64,000 nucleotides of DNA from Rotaria sp. Silwood1 (lineage: Eukaryota; Rotifera; Eurotatoria; Philodinida; Philodinidae), in NCBI GenBank assembly GCA_905250075.1, contig CAJNOP010000308.1, forward strand, positions 30,533 to 94,532, in the 5' to 3' direction. The translations under genes were made by a program, and so were the position numbers. The first letter of the stretch is position 1. Every line of letters starts with the position of its first letter. Under the pieces are notes generated by a model, which worked only from the letters and a program-made list of their open reading frames with translations, did no database searches and was not told where the DNA came from. Positions 1-12,333 of this stretch are shown here, one piece after another.

Positions 1-159
<159 letters not shown>

Positions 160-2402
160 AAGATGTTTTAGGGTATCCGGACCATTAAGTTGTTTTGGAT
201 CTTTTTCTTTTTTTGTTATTGAAATTATTTCAGATATTTGAAAAATGTATAATTCGTTTTTTTAATTATTAATGTTCGCTCAGTACATTAAAATGATTTC
301 TATTCTCAATAATAAATGTACTAAATGCTAATATATGAATCTTGACTTTATTTATGAATGAAGTAATGAAAATTTTATTCTTATTAAACATGGTAGTTAT
401 TAGACTGCTTGACAACAAAAAAATACTATCATTTTCATTCTTATGAGTTATTAAGAAGCGTTTTCCAATTTCCAGAAAGAGTAAATCTTAAAATTTATGA
501 AAATTTCGGCCATATCGAAAGAATCGATGAAAGAAGGAGATGCTTAAGTTACAGATAACTTTCGAAATTTTACAGCTCAATCGAAACCTATCATAAAACA
601 AAAATAAATTAATCACTGATTCGAAAATTTCTTACAAAACTAAGAAGAAATTTCTGAAGTAATTCAGGGAAATTATTCAGTCATTACCAAGCTATGTCGA
701 TTCACTTTCAGATGGAAAAGAAAACTTTCTGCTCTAAAATATTGCGATATTTTATTAATTAATTAGAAATATTGGTGCACCCAGGATTTAAGAAATATTT
801 TTCATATGTACATGTCAAGATACTTTATTATTGAGAAGAAGACGCTACTTTTTTCAAGTGTAGATGGTTTGTGAAACTTTATTAACCATTTTTGAAAATT
901 AAAAATTTTTAGGAGGACAAGTTCTCGTTCTTGGTAGGCGTACAAATTGGTATTTATCGGGAATATGTAAATGGTAATTTTCGTATCTAATGAATTTCAC
1001 TTGCAACTTTATAGCAAATACTGAAATTCTGTTTATGCTTTGCCTGAAATATTTTGTTATGCATTGTGTTTATAAGAAGTTCTAAATATTGTGCCTTTTT
1101 CCATGTTTCTTTTTTCTGAAAGTAGTTGAAAAATTTTTTTTTTTTTGTGTATATCGTTTATTATGGAAATTATCTCGAGGTTATCCAGTGATACATAAGG
1201 AACTTTGGAATTTTTCTAGACATTCTCTTGTGGTGTAAGAATAAACATTGAAAACATGGCAGTGCATAAAAACTAGTATCGGTCTACTTAATTTTTTTTT
1301 CAGAAAGAAACGTAAAAATTACTAGACTTTGTAGTTTTTGATCTGATGACTCTAACCGTATATTAATTTTGTCTTGAAATCTTAAATTAGAAACACTTAT
1401 ATCTCTTACAAGTTTGACCATTATCATAGGATTTCTTCGTATTGTGAGCCGAGAGAACAGATGCTTCTTCTGAATTGAAACCACAAATCAATGAGGTCAC
1501 ATATATGGACGAGCAAGAACGTTTACGCAGTCCTAATCTATAGATTTACGATCAATAGCCAATTTGGAAAGCCTGATATCTCACAAAATAACAATGAACA
1601 TATTGTTCAAGTTGATCTAAATGTAATTCAAATCGTTCCAACACCTTGTATTTCCGTCAAAAAAGATAATTCCTGATCTTCTTCAAAGTTCAGCTAAAAT
1701 ATGAAGTCAAAATAAAATTTTATTTGAACGATTGAAAATAGTTATATTTTGGCGGAATCTTGAGGGAATCACGAATAAATTTTTCGACGAAAATAATAGT
1801 TTTTGGAACAATTTGAAACACATATAGATTAACTCTAACGATACGCTCAATGTTATTTTCTGAGATGTTGTAAGCGACATAAGTACATCTAATGTAAGAT
1901 CTCATGATCATATTTATACATGGTTACAGTTATCAACTCAAACGCTACAGATCGATAATTTTATATGAAAGTTAAAATAAATTATCCTCCAATAACAAGT
2001 TCGATCCAAACGCAATTAGTTAGATTCACAGTAGTTAGATAAGGATTTGAAGACTTGTCAGTTGAATTTGTTCAGAAAATTGGGCACTTGTTCTTCATCT
2101 TGTTCGGAGTACGACTCAATAAGTTTTATCTTATAGACTAATCATATTTTCAATAACGCGAAATGTCCTCGCAGCCATTTTCATTTGCTTATATATGCGT
2201 GTGTTTAGAAGTTCGAATTAATATGATAGAGATCTATAAAACAGGAGCAAGACTAAGACAGCAAGTTAGACAAAATATTAAAACGAATAAGATTTTAATT
2301 CATAGACAATTAGAATTCTATTACAAGCATTATAATTCGTACGATACAAATGTGTTCAATATTTTAAAAACAATGCATAGAGTGAAAATGTTTTGTCTAT
2401 CA
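160..2402. other. Intergenic, no gene seen
   Basis: AT-rich DNA between the ubiquitin 3' end and the convergent end of the esterase gene. AATAAA-like signals lie shortly after the ubiquitin stop. Short open frames here have no recognisable composition or motif. No repeat structure was noticed. Confidence 0.6.
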
Positions 2403-4180
2403 TTAAAAAAATTGAATAAAAGGTGGAGCCGGTAAATTTGAATCAGCTGTACTATAGACAGCAGCTTGTTTAAATTGACACGGTGTTTCTCTCCATAAGT
2501 AGCGAACACCATGCACTGATTTAGATAGGCATACTATTGGTACTCTAAGTTTGACAGTGATAGGTGATCTTGGAGCATAATTTGCTGGTGCAGCTATCCA
2601 AACTGTCTCGTTTGACATACATATTTGTTTTTCTTGACAACACATCTAAATAAATGAATACTAAAAACACAATAAGAAAGAATAAATTGAACATGCCTCA
2701 AATCCTTCAGAATTTCGCAATTCAATAGAGGATGAAAAAGTACTCAAGTAGGTAACATTAACTCGATCATCACTATCTCTTTCTATTTCGTTTACAATTG
2801 GTCCTTGGTAATTAACATCTTGTTGATTATAAGCAATGACAAGACCAGATCGAGATAGACGATATCCAACATCAAGTTTAGTTCGAGGATGAATACTATC
2901 AAACAACGTTCAAGTATATATTATATGTATTAACTTGTGTTTTTACCCTCCTTCATCGTCTCGTAAATCCATAGTTGTTGCCATAAATACATTAGGTATA
3001 GCATTGTTAGGAGTATATCCTATGTCAAAGGTTTGATGCCATCGAATCCAAGGAAATCCACCTATCATTTTGCCTGTTGTCTCTCTTGTTGATAACTATA
3101 CAATGACAGATTTTTCAAAACGAAAAAAATCGGATCGAAAACAATTATCTTACTTGAACAAAACCAAATGGAAATATCGGATCAGTTATGAAATGTGTAC
3201 GATTGTGCCATTGGCGTCGCCAATACTGAATCATTTTAAGAAATGTACATCCATATTTATCACGATTGTAGTTAACATTGGCTTCACCTAAATAATTTTT
3301 TTTTTTAATTTTATCCTGTTCAGTTTATTGATGTATACCTTGATACCAAATCACTCCTTTAATAACCATACGTGTAAATGGATAGATCATTGCATTATAT
3401 AAAACTGAATCATTCAATCTTACATTAGGTTTCAATTCTGTTTCATCGCTATGTCCAAATTCTATTCGCTTATTTCTACAATTAAATTATATTAATATTA
3501 AAATTGCATTTCATAGGCTTACATTAAAATATCACAATCTTTAATTACTTGAGGTGGTGACCACATTTCAATTGCTGTACCACCCCACGATGTATGAATA
3601 AGACCGATTGGTCGTTTATCGTCAAGTCCTAGATGAATCATTCGACCATAGAGCCAACATACAGCTGATGCATAAATGCTACCAACACTTTTTGGCGATG
3701 CAATCGACCAATTGAGTGCAATACCCAAAAGATCTTCTTCAGGTTTTGTTGATTGCTGTCTTGATGCTGTAAATAATCTCACTTTTGGATATTTTCCCGC
3801 ATTTTCAATTTCAATTGAACCATTAAAAATTTTTCGCACCGGCATTTCCATATTCGATTGACCAGAGCATAACCAAACATCTCCAAAAAGAACATCATGG
3901 AGACTAATCGATATTTGAGATCCATTTGAGAATGTTTGTATAGCAACAAGTTCGAATGGACCTTCTTCACTTTCGGCATCGAGTGGCACGGACCAGATAC
4001 TTTCATTTGATGAATGAATTGATGACAAATAGCTGTTCGTATGATAAATCTTCTTGTTTATCTTCAAAATGATCGACACATTTTGGCCATCAGCATAACC
4101 CCATACGATTGCTTTTTGTGGAGCACGTTGAAGAACCATATGATTTTGATAATAGTTCGCAAATCGAAATTCGCCATCAA
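2403..4180 (-). CDS. SIAE: Sialate O-acetylesterase (SIAE-like), 6 exons, 5' exon not found
   Basis: Removes acetyl groups from O-acetylated sialic acids; the animal enzyme is lysosomal or secreted. Exons on the minus strand are 3523-4180, 3339-3475, 3154-3287, 2947-3080, 2697-2895 and 2403-2645. They join in one frame for about 500 residues. In order one sees FRFANYYQNHMVLQRAP, the nucleophile block GDVWLCSGQSNMEMPV, the HTSWGGTAIEMWS block, GVIWYQGEANVNYN, GFPWIRWHQTFDIGY, the IHPRTKLDVGYR block with the catalytic His, and a LPAPPFIQFF end. All match human SIAE in order and spacing. Introns are 47-73 nt. The last one appears to use a GC donor (GAG|GCATGT). The first visible exon opens at an acceptor (CTTCTTCCAG), so the signal-peptide exon lies upstream and was not identified. 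Confidence 0.93.
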
Positions 4181-4747
4181 CTGGAAGAAGAAATAGATTG
4201 TTCTATATTTATTTCGAAATACTTAATGAATTTTTTCACATAATAAAATAATTCGATGATTTTCAGTCAGAAGACATTCCAAGTAAACTCGTGAGAAAAC
4301 AAAAAAGGAAAAAAGTTACTTTACTATATATCGTTCATACTTTGGTTTGTGAACAGAGTTAACAGAAGAATATATATTTGAAAATAATCCGTCATCATCA
4401 TCTGTGTTATTAATACAAGAAATGTAATTTTTGAAGAAGATGCATGTTTCTGTTATCTTGTAAAATGTTTGAGATAAGATAACTGAGAAGGGAAAGGTTG
4501 CTCAAGGCATATTGTACTTTCTATATGACACGCACATATATCTTCAATGTTTGTAAAAAAAAATTATATTGAAGAGTTTAAGCAGTCATCTTATTATTGT
4601 GGAATTTTTTAATACTTGACATATCTGTTGTGGTAGATAAACTGATTTTATTAAGTACTTTCGGAAGTTTTTCTAATTAATAGTAACAAAAACATAATTG
4701 GAAATGTGTCTACATCTTCCAGCAGAAATATAACTATTAACGTCAAT
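4181..4747. other. 5' flank of the esterase gene, no gene seen
   Basis: This stretch should hold the missing first exon and promoter of the esterase gene. No ATG followed by a convincing signal peptide and a GT donor was found. Otherwise AT-rich and featureless. Confidence 0.4.
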
Positions 4748-5556
4748 TAGTATACTGCGTGACCAACATTTTTGGTCACAATCACAAAAAAAATGCTTTT
4801 TCGATTACGCTTACGATCGTAATCACGATCACGATGAATCACAAAAAATAAATTGTTTAACCAAGTTTAGAGAAAAGTTGTTTACTGTTGGACAGTGTTA
4901 TTTGGTAAATCCTACTTTGATCGAAAGATAAAAATATCGAAAGCGGAAATGTGAGAATAAAGTGTATAAGTATAAGTGAGGTTGAGAATGAGGTAATTTC
5001 TTCTTTGATGCACTATCCTTTTCAATATTTTTAGCTATCGACATCGCTAAAACTTGTTTACGATACTTTTATTTTAGACATTTTTACTCTTGACAATAGG
5101 TGGATGAGTCTGCTATCTATTTGATACGGGAATCAAAGTCGAATGGAATCCGAATGGAGATACTGTCGAAACAAATTAAATTGATTGAAGATTTTTTCTT
5201 AAAGCTGTCAAATCGAATCAAGATTTTCTCATTTGCTACGATTTCTGATGTAGCATACACTCCATTAAACAGAATCAACACTAGCAGAATGAGACAGTGA
5301 AAGTCGCTTGTATATAGTGTAGTGCAGTGTTTCTTATGGCAAGTGCATCGAGAAGTACAATGGACAACAAAATGTATGTGTACAGTTTGCTCATATAGAA
5401 AAATTTTACATATACACCTTGTTTTAAATTTTCATACGAAACATTGGTCACCATCACGACCACTATAACGAAATTTTTTTTTCCAATCGTAAGCATGTTC
5501 ACGAATTTTTCCTTCAGTTATGATTACGGTCAAAATGACAATCATGCAGTTCACTG
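4748..5556. mobile_element. Possible degenerate DNA transposon with inverted ends
   Basis: The left end (TAGTATACTGCGTGACCAAC) and the reverse complement of the right end (CAGTGAACTGCATGATTGTC) are similar. Both sides then carry GTAATC and TTACGATYG motifs in inverted order. Flanks acgtcaat and acctacat agree at only 5 of 8 positions, so an 8-bp duplication is at best decayed. A hAT-like relic is possible. No coding capacity is seen. Confidence 0.35.
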
Positions 5557-7324
5557 ACCTACATCCACACCCCATCCACATCTGTTTCTTTTTATTACAG
5601 CGTAACGTCATATAATAGTACGTAGTGGAGTTTTATGCATGCTCTATAACAAATAAACTAATTATCACAAACGTGTATGTTAAGTTGCTTTTATTTCAAA
5701 AAAAGAAATTAGTCATGTTTTTTTTTATCTTAATGAAGCATTAATCAGCGACAGAAATCGAATGAAGATGTCTTTATACAAGCTTTTTCTCTGGATTATA
5801 AATCCATTCAACAAAAAAAACAAAAAGAAAGGAATAAAATAAAGATCATCTGTTCTTTTATTTAAAAAAATATGATAAAATACTAATTATCGTTTTCCAG
5901 TCTTTTGCTGAATGACAGGTCTTGTGATTCACTTGAATAGCCGTTGAATGACAGTTGAATTTGATGAAACAAAAATAAAGACTGAACGAAGATTTTCGGT
6001 TATGAAACGTAGTCAAGAAATCCGAAAGTGAAGAATAACTATTTAAATTTTCAGGCGTAAATTTATAATTGAAACTAATTAAATTGATTTAATGGTATTA
6101 TATGAAACCTATGATCGATGAAAATGAATTTCATAGATGCTAAAGAAAAGAATGCCAATTTTGAAGTTATAATCAGATTCGTATAGTTGTTGTAGACAGA
6201 AGTGTTAGTTGTGAATAAATAACTAAACGATGCGCATGTATACTATTATTTAAATGCTGCTGGATAGATTCAATACTTTCTCAATGACTGCTTATTTACA
6301 ATCTTATAACAGTCTTTCGTTATGATAAGTTAAATAATAGAAATCTATCTTTCATAATATCGAGATTTACTGAATGATTTCTGCTTATTATTTCTTTGAC
6401 AACTATTTAACTACTAATTTATTTCGAATAAAGCTTTTTACTAAAAAAAACCTTATTCTTTTATTATATTTTTTTCGAGTAACTTTAGTATCGACCAGAT
6501 TTCACTTGTTGGATTTTGAAGAATGCACTCAGTTGATGAAACTTCGATCTTTCAAACATTAATCATATCCTTATAAATAATTTTATTCTATAAAATTGAT
6601 AAGCTAAATATGAGAATAAACAAGTTCAAATCGATCGACTCGAATGCGAAGAAAAAACAATCCATTCACATAGAGAAAAAATCGATCATTAAATGTTGAG
6701 TCAATACCAATGAATCATCGTTCTCCATCCAATATTTGTCAAGATAAGAATAAACAGGATCAAATTCATTTTATACAATCCGTCATGCCATGAAATTCAA
6801 GCAGGAAATTTTTTGACATAAGATTGTTGTTGTTTTTTCTCTTGATTTCAAGAAAATTAATCTTTTGTTTTCGAATTCATTCAAAGATTTTTTTTTCTTT
6901 TGAAGTTGATTTCTTGGACCAATTTGGTAGGGCAATATCATGCATATATTGTCAAAACTGAACTTAGTATCATAAGTTTCTTTATCGTTACTCAATGAAA
7001 AGTTGTCCAAGTGAAAGACATTTCTCAAAAAAACAAAAATAATCACAATAATTCTTAGACATGACTCCATCAATGAGATAAGTTGATTCCTTGAAGAACA
7101 AATTGCGACAGATCTATTTTGCACATACTCCGTAATTACACAACAGTGACTCAAGCAAGAAAAGAACAATCTCTCGTCGGAATGTTGACATATGTTGATT
7201 TGAAAAGTAGCTTTGTTAATCATAATGGAAGGTGAGGTGTAATTGCGAAATAATCTCAGTTGAAGAATAAAAACTCTGTCATCACCGAGTTCACATTTCA
7301 AACAACTATTTTCAACGAGAATCG
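5557..7324. other. Intergenic, no gene seen
   Basis: AT-rich DNA upstream of the DruA-like gene. A short CCACACCCCATCCACA stretch sits near 5565. An open minus-strand frame at 6783-7301 has no recognisable features and was not accepted. Confidence 0.5.
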
Positions 7325-8299
7325 ATGTTTTTGATGGATCTCAAAAACGAAATTCTTCAAGAAATCGAACAATTGTCAGTGAAAAAGCATAAAGAAGAAA
7401 CAAAAGCGACTTATTGTCCAAGAAATGATCCCAGTTTTTATTCGAATCTACTTTGGAATTCATCATCTTACGATGATGTCGAACAAATTCAACTAGAATT
7501 GATCCATGTAGAGAATGAGGATCAACGTGATTTATTTAATTTCATTCGGCATAATATATCATCAATGCCTCAATGCGAAACACCTGGTCGTGTTTTGTCA
7601 GTTTTAATTCACGATAAATATTCGAAACGTTTTCTTGGTATTATTCAACTGACAACTGATCTATTGAAAAGTCAATTTAAAGACGATTTTATTGGTTTGG
7701 ATGAGAAAAAACGGGGTCAATTGAAGCAATACATTCGTAATCATTCGGCTAATTTGTCGATTTGTGTTCCTGTACAACCATTTGGATTTGATTTTTGTGG
7801 TGGAAAATTATTAGCTATGCTCGCGTTCTCCTTAGAGCTTCACCAGATGTATGAAATGAGATATTTGAATTCTTTGGCCTTGATCACCACAACATCGATT
7901 CATGGAAAATCCGTTCAATATGATCGACTTAAGCAATTGAAATTTATTGGCTATACTCAAGGATATGGAACCAGTCATATTCCAATGTCCTTTATGAACA
8001 AAGTATATCGTTTTTTAGAAGAAAATTATCCAAAATTCAATGTTCGAAAACAATCGAAATGGCAATCATTACGATTTCTAGCGCAACAATTACATATTGA
8101 TAGTAATCAACTTTTCTATCACGGTGATCAACGTGGAATTTATTGTGGCTGGACTGGTAGTAACGCCAGAGATTTTCTTCTAAAAAAGAATGCAAATTAT
8201 GACAGAGATAAACTTCAATCAGTCGAAACAATAACTCAATTCTGGAAAGAAAGATGGGCCAAACAACGTGCAGCTCATTTGAAAAAACAGAACACATGA
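7325..8299 (+). CDS. DruA/DUF4338-like protein, intronless
   Basis: A 324-residue single-exon gene. Residues about 88-222 look like the DUF4338 core found in DruA of the bacterial Druantia defence system. One sees a first beta segment (SVLIHDKYSKRFLGIIQL, 92-109), an IGLDEKKRG turn (123-131), GGKLLAMLAFSLEL (159-172), then TTTSIHGKSVQYDRL (188-202) and LKFIGYTQGYGTSHIP (205-220). A C-terminal extension holds HGDQRGIYCGWTG (267-279) and a basic tail. The biochemical role of DUF4338 is unknown. From memory, related proteins also occur in large DNA viruses and near transposons. ATG at 7325 and a second ATG at 7334 are both possible starts. No intron is needed, which fits horizontal acquisition. 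No Druantia partner gene is next to it. The family call rests on remembered motifs, not a search. Confidence 0.65.
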   Translation: MFLMDLKNEILQEIEQLSVKKHKEETKATYCPRNDPSFYSNLLWNSSSYDDVEQIQLELIHVENEDQRDLFNFIRHNISSMPQCETPGRVLSVLIHDKYSKRFLGIIQLTTDLLKSQFKDDFIGLDEKKRGQLKQYIRNHSANLSICVPVQPFGFDFCGGKLLAMLAFSLELHQMYEMRYLNSLALITTTSIHGKSVQYDRLKQLKFIGYTQGYGTSHIPMSFMNKVYRFLEENYPKFNVRKQSKWQSLRFLAQQLHIDSNQLFYHGDQRGIYCGWTGSNARDFLLKKNANYDRDKLQSVETITQFWKERWAKQRAAHLKKQNT

Positions 8300-9364
8300 A
8301 AATATTTGCAAACAAAATCATCTCGATCTAAACATTTTACATGACCAGTTAACAGACGAAGAACATCATTCAATTACGACTATTCGAAAGTTTAGGGAAA
8401 GAATCTTCCTACTAATGGAACCGTTCCAATTTACTGCTGAATGGGTCAAATATGACTGAGTCTTTTTCGTTATTGTTCTTGGCATGGGCAATGGGCAATG
8501 ATGAGTGAAAAATGAACTCAGCAAATGATATATGTATTTTCATGATAAGTAATCGTTTCAATAAAGCAGTCGAAGATAGGTTGCTACTGGTAATCGTATC
8601 TGTTTTCACGCATAGGAAAACAAGGATGTACCAATGCTCAATTTTATCGATTTGAAATAAACTGATTTGGTCGAACTTTTTGGGGTGTGTGGGTCAAAAG
8701 AATATTCACTCTCACATCCACATCCATGATGAGGCTTTGTTCCTATCAACTGCTATTGTACATTTATAAATATTGGGTGGTAATAGACCTTCCAAAACAA
8801 GAATCGATTGTTGAACGATTCTTAAATTTATGATTTTTCATCAACATTTTTAGAATCGTCTAGAAAGTGCTGTCATCTCATTGTTCTAGTCTATAGATAG
8901 AATACTGTGCGAAATATCAGCAGATGAGAACACTAATGCATCAGCACTTCTTGTTGTTTCCATATAAAATCAGTTCGGAAACTTTTTGAAGGCGTTGGTC
9001 GTAGAAACAAAGAAAGCTCGATGACGTTTGTTTTTACCAGTGCTTTGGCTTTGGATAAACACATAGTTACAGAATAGTTTGACAGATCTAGTGCTTGATC
9101 ATTTGAGACTCCAATTGCCTGATGGATCTTCTAATAGGGATGAAATCATGATCGTGGTAACTATATCTCACTTTCAGCTGGATTATCTAAATGATCGTCA
9201 GAACAACACTTCATTTTTCTTCATCGAAGAAATTTTTATTTGAGAAGATACATAATGATAAAAAAATCGACCTAAACGTTATCGAATGTAGTCCGACATT
9301 GATCTTCATATTTTTCTCTAATCAGACTTGATATATGTTGCAAGTTGCTCTCGACTTCTCGGAC
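8300..9364. other. Intergenic with one small TGTGGG inverted array
   Basis: Apart from the array at 8681-8728, no gene or repeat was recognised between the DruA-like gene and the decayed gene. Confidence 0.5.
8681..8728. repeat. Inverted TGTGGG/CCCACA array (short)
   Basis: A G-rich arm (TGGGGTGTGTGGG) is followed after about 20 bases by a C-rich arm (CACATCCACATCCA). It lies about 380 bases after the DruA-like stop. Confidence 0.6.
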
Positions 9365-9997
9365 TCATCGTTGTTTTCTTTTATGCCTCAAAGCATTAGC
9401 CAACTTGATAAAAACAGTGCCATCAAAACTGTCATAATGAATACCACTCCAAGCATTCTTCTCGTGCACTATTTCATATCTATTGATAGATGACTAATAG
9501 GTGTTTCAATGTGCGCGCCACATCTGCCATTTTCACCTTGACAGATGTGAAATTCACTTGGTATCCAATGATAAGATTCACATAAGTTCAATGGATTAAA
9601 ATTTCATTTCTTGCATGCGTGATATGCCATCTTCTCTTCATCTTTTCAGACTTTTCATAGCAGGTAGAATTGGTAACGGTGACAGTGATTGTGGTTTTAC
9701 AGGCTTACACCTCAGAAGATCAGGATCAATAATATTTTCAATGAGCAACGAATTCTTATGATAATCCCTTCGTTCATGATTCAGTTTGCAACATGCTTCC
9801 AATGATTGTTTCCTCATGTCAGTACTGAAGCCATTAATATGTTCAGTTAGAGCACCACATATCCAAGTTGGATATTCAAGATCTATTTCATCACCATCGC
9901 CACATTCGAAATGCTTTTCATAGAAATTAATTGGACGAAAACTATCACCATCGTGAGATATACGCGGACAGTTATCCGATGCATTGTCATCTGTTGT
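9365..9997 (-). pseudogene. Decayed protein-coding gene, possibly DUF4246-like
   Basis: Three minus-strand segments in different frames read as one protein in order. The first (9997 to about 9632) includes SHDGDSFRPINFYEKHFECG and IIDPDLLRCKPVKP. The second (about 9606 to 9478) includes YHWIPSEFHICQGENG. The third (about 9480 to 9365) includes AWSGIHYDSFDGTVFIKLAN. Composition and codon use are clearly coding, while stops and frame changes separate the parts. W-hPSEF, IDPDLL and a beta strand ending in VxVKLAN resemble the DUF4246 family, common in fungi, but this rests on memory. Nothing is known of that family's reaction. The third segment ends KRKQR before a stop. No start codon or intron pattern is convincing. 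Confidence 0.45.
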
Positions 9998-11292
9998 TCA
10001 CATAATATAGTTCTTGTTTTTTCACTAGGATGCAACAGTAATGTTTTAAAATTGTTTTTGTGCAGTTTTATATATACTTACTAGTTTGTTGTTTTTATAA
10101 AACATTCACGCAATCACTTGTATTTATGAGTCAATATTTTGAATGTTAAAAGAAATGTTTCACTTGATACACATTCGCTATGAGTAATACAATGGAAGAG
10201 AAAACAATTACCAGCAATATCAATAAAAATATACAAACAAACGAATGTAACTTATCATACATTAAGATCAACAAAAACGAGACTTTGAATGCCTACTAAT
10301 CCAGGTATAGTAACAAGGGGTATTTAAATAAATCAAGTATACTGAAAACAAAAGGTGAGAGTATGTCGGTTTGGGGTGTGAGTGTTTATGCTAGTGGGTC
10401 TAGCTAATATATTAGCCAAGTATCAGATGATGACAAATTTTGATATCAAATACTGAATAACACTTCATGAATTTTATGAAGCTAGAGAAAATTCTAATTT
10501 TTGATGAAATCACTGAAAATCGTTACAGAAATATCGATGAGACCTATGTTGACTGGTAGAAATGAAACGACAAGTATCGTGTCCAGTATTTATCAAAAAA
10601 ACAAGTGTACTTCACTAAACAGAGCTCAGAATTTTATGAAGATAAAGACGAGCTTATAATTGTCCTCTTTTTTTCTTTTTTTACATGGGCCATTGACTAG
10701 TCGAATTAATTAGCTACGTCAAAAAGGGATCAATAATCATGAATATTGCTTTCAAGAAACGACAGACTTTAGTTATAAAATACGAACTACACTTTTAGAT
10801 AATAATTCGTGCAACAATGGTCAATTTTCGTCAAAGATTCCAACATTTTTTTTGAGGTTGCTTCGCTCACACTTTTGACAAAATGAGATGTGTTTTCGAA
10901 AAATATACACAAAATGATTGCCATTAATGTGTCAACAACAGTAGCTCATCATAGTCTATCGTGAATAGCATAGACATAGTAGATATACAAAAATAGAACG
11001 ATTGAGGACATCATCAACTGCTGATAATTTAATATTTCATGTCTTCAGCATGAGTATAACAATGCGCTGCGTGCAATTTGAGTGTGTCATATCATATTAT
11101 CATTGTTAATCTCATAGTTAGACAAGTATGTTTCGTTAGCTAGAATGTAAGAAAATATTTAAATAGTGTGTGAAGATTGTAGCGAATAATGATCGATTCA
11201 TTTAAAATGATCTAAACAATAATGAAAATTTCTTGAATAATAGTGATATAATATGTAATAATATAATAGGACTTGTATATATTGATATATTT
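9998..11292. other. Intergenic, no gene seen
   Basis: AT-rich DNA with no recognisable gene. A single G-rich stretch (GGGGTGTGAGTG) lies near 10372. The right edge abuts the fold-back element at 11293. Confidence 0.5.
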
Positions 11293-12300
11293 AAAATAAA
11301 ATAAAATAAATGACAAAAATCGAAGTTAATTTCTATTAATTATATAATACAGAGGTGGGATCGGTTGGCATTTTTGCCAAACCGAACCGACCGTAACCGA
11401 AAAAATCTCTAACCGAACCGAACGTAACCGACCGAATTTTTTAAAATTTCTAACCGAACCGACCGTAACCGAAAAAATCTCTAACCGAACCGAATGTAAC
11501 CGACCGAATATTTAAAAATTTCTAACCGAACCGACCGTAACCGACCGAATTTCAAAAATTTCGTAATCGAACCGAGTTTAGAGAAAGCGAAGTTTAGCTT
11601 ATTCTAGTTAGGGTATTAGTGCTTTATAAATTAGCAACAACAAATCAAATAATAGCAACTAAAAATAATGAACACTTAGAGAAAGCAAAGAATAAAGATT
11701 ATTTATTGGATCTTCTTACTGTATTATAACTTCCTTACCTCTCAGGGCAAATTTTAAAAATATGTGAGATAATCCGCGTTGCGAGCAACAGCTAGTTGTT
11801 GTACGATTATATTCTTTTTTCTTCTTATGTTTCACTGAAAAAGTCCATTGAACTCAAATGAAACGATTATGTTGATTCTTTCTAACCGAACCGAACATAA
11901 CCGACCGAATTTTTTAAAATTTCTAACCGAACCGACCGTAACCGAAAAAAGTCTCTAACCGAACCGAACGTAACCGACCGAATTCTCTAAAAATCTCCAA
12001 CCGAACCGATTTCGGTTACGGTCGGTCGGTTCGGTTCGGTTAAAAACCGAACCGGTCCCATCTCTGATATAATAGTTGGAAATTTCTTTTTTTATAGAGC
12101 TTCGAGTTCTACCGACTCATCATCAGTATGATATCACTATTATTCATTAAATTTGAAGTTTAATGGGCAACAATACAACATCATGCTGATACTGATGATG
12201 GGTCAGTAGAACTCGAAAGCTCTATAAAAAAGAAATTTCCAACTATTATATAATTAATAGAAATTAACTTCGATTTTTGTCATTTATTTTATTTTATTTT
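11293..12300. mobile_element. Fold-back (long-TIR) element, split by a hAT-like insertion
   Basis: The left arm (11293-11349 plus 12075-12129, 112 bases once the insert is removed) is nearly the exact inverse of the right arm (12189-12300, 112 bases). The arms share AAAATAAAATAAAATAAATG at the outer ends and CATCATCAGTAT at the inner ends. About 59 bases separate them. The uninterrupted element would be about 283 bp. It has no coding capacity. A target duplication is not clear. Confidence 0.85.
11350..12066. mobile_element. hAT-like non-autonomous element with AACCGAACCG arrays
   Basis: The 717-bp element has terminal inverted repeats: left CAGAGGTGGGATCGGTT, right (inverted) CAGAGATGGGACCGGTT. 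A perfect 8-bp target duplication ATATAATA lies at 11342-11349 and 12067-12074. CAGRG termini plus 8-bp duplications are typical of hAT transposons. Inside lie two arrays of a degenerate AACCGAACCGACCGTAACCG unit (11383-11575 and 11881-12052), with an inverted CGGTCGGTTCGGTT stretch near the right end. No transposase is encoded. It sits in the left arm of a fold-back element, so it is the younger of the two. Confidence 0.92.
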
Positions 12301-12333
12301 GGAAATTTCTTGTTTAAACGTAGTTTATTCTGT

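Noticed and set aside
6783-7301. 172-codon open frame on the minus strand upstream of the DruA-like gene
   Set aside because: No ATG-supported start with good context, no recognisable domain, low-complexity composition and no homologue that I recall.
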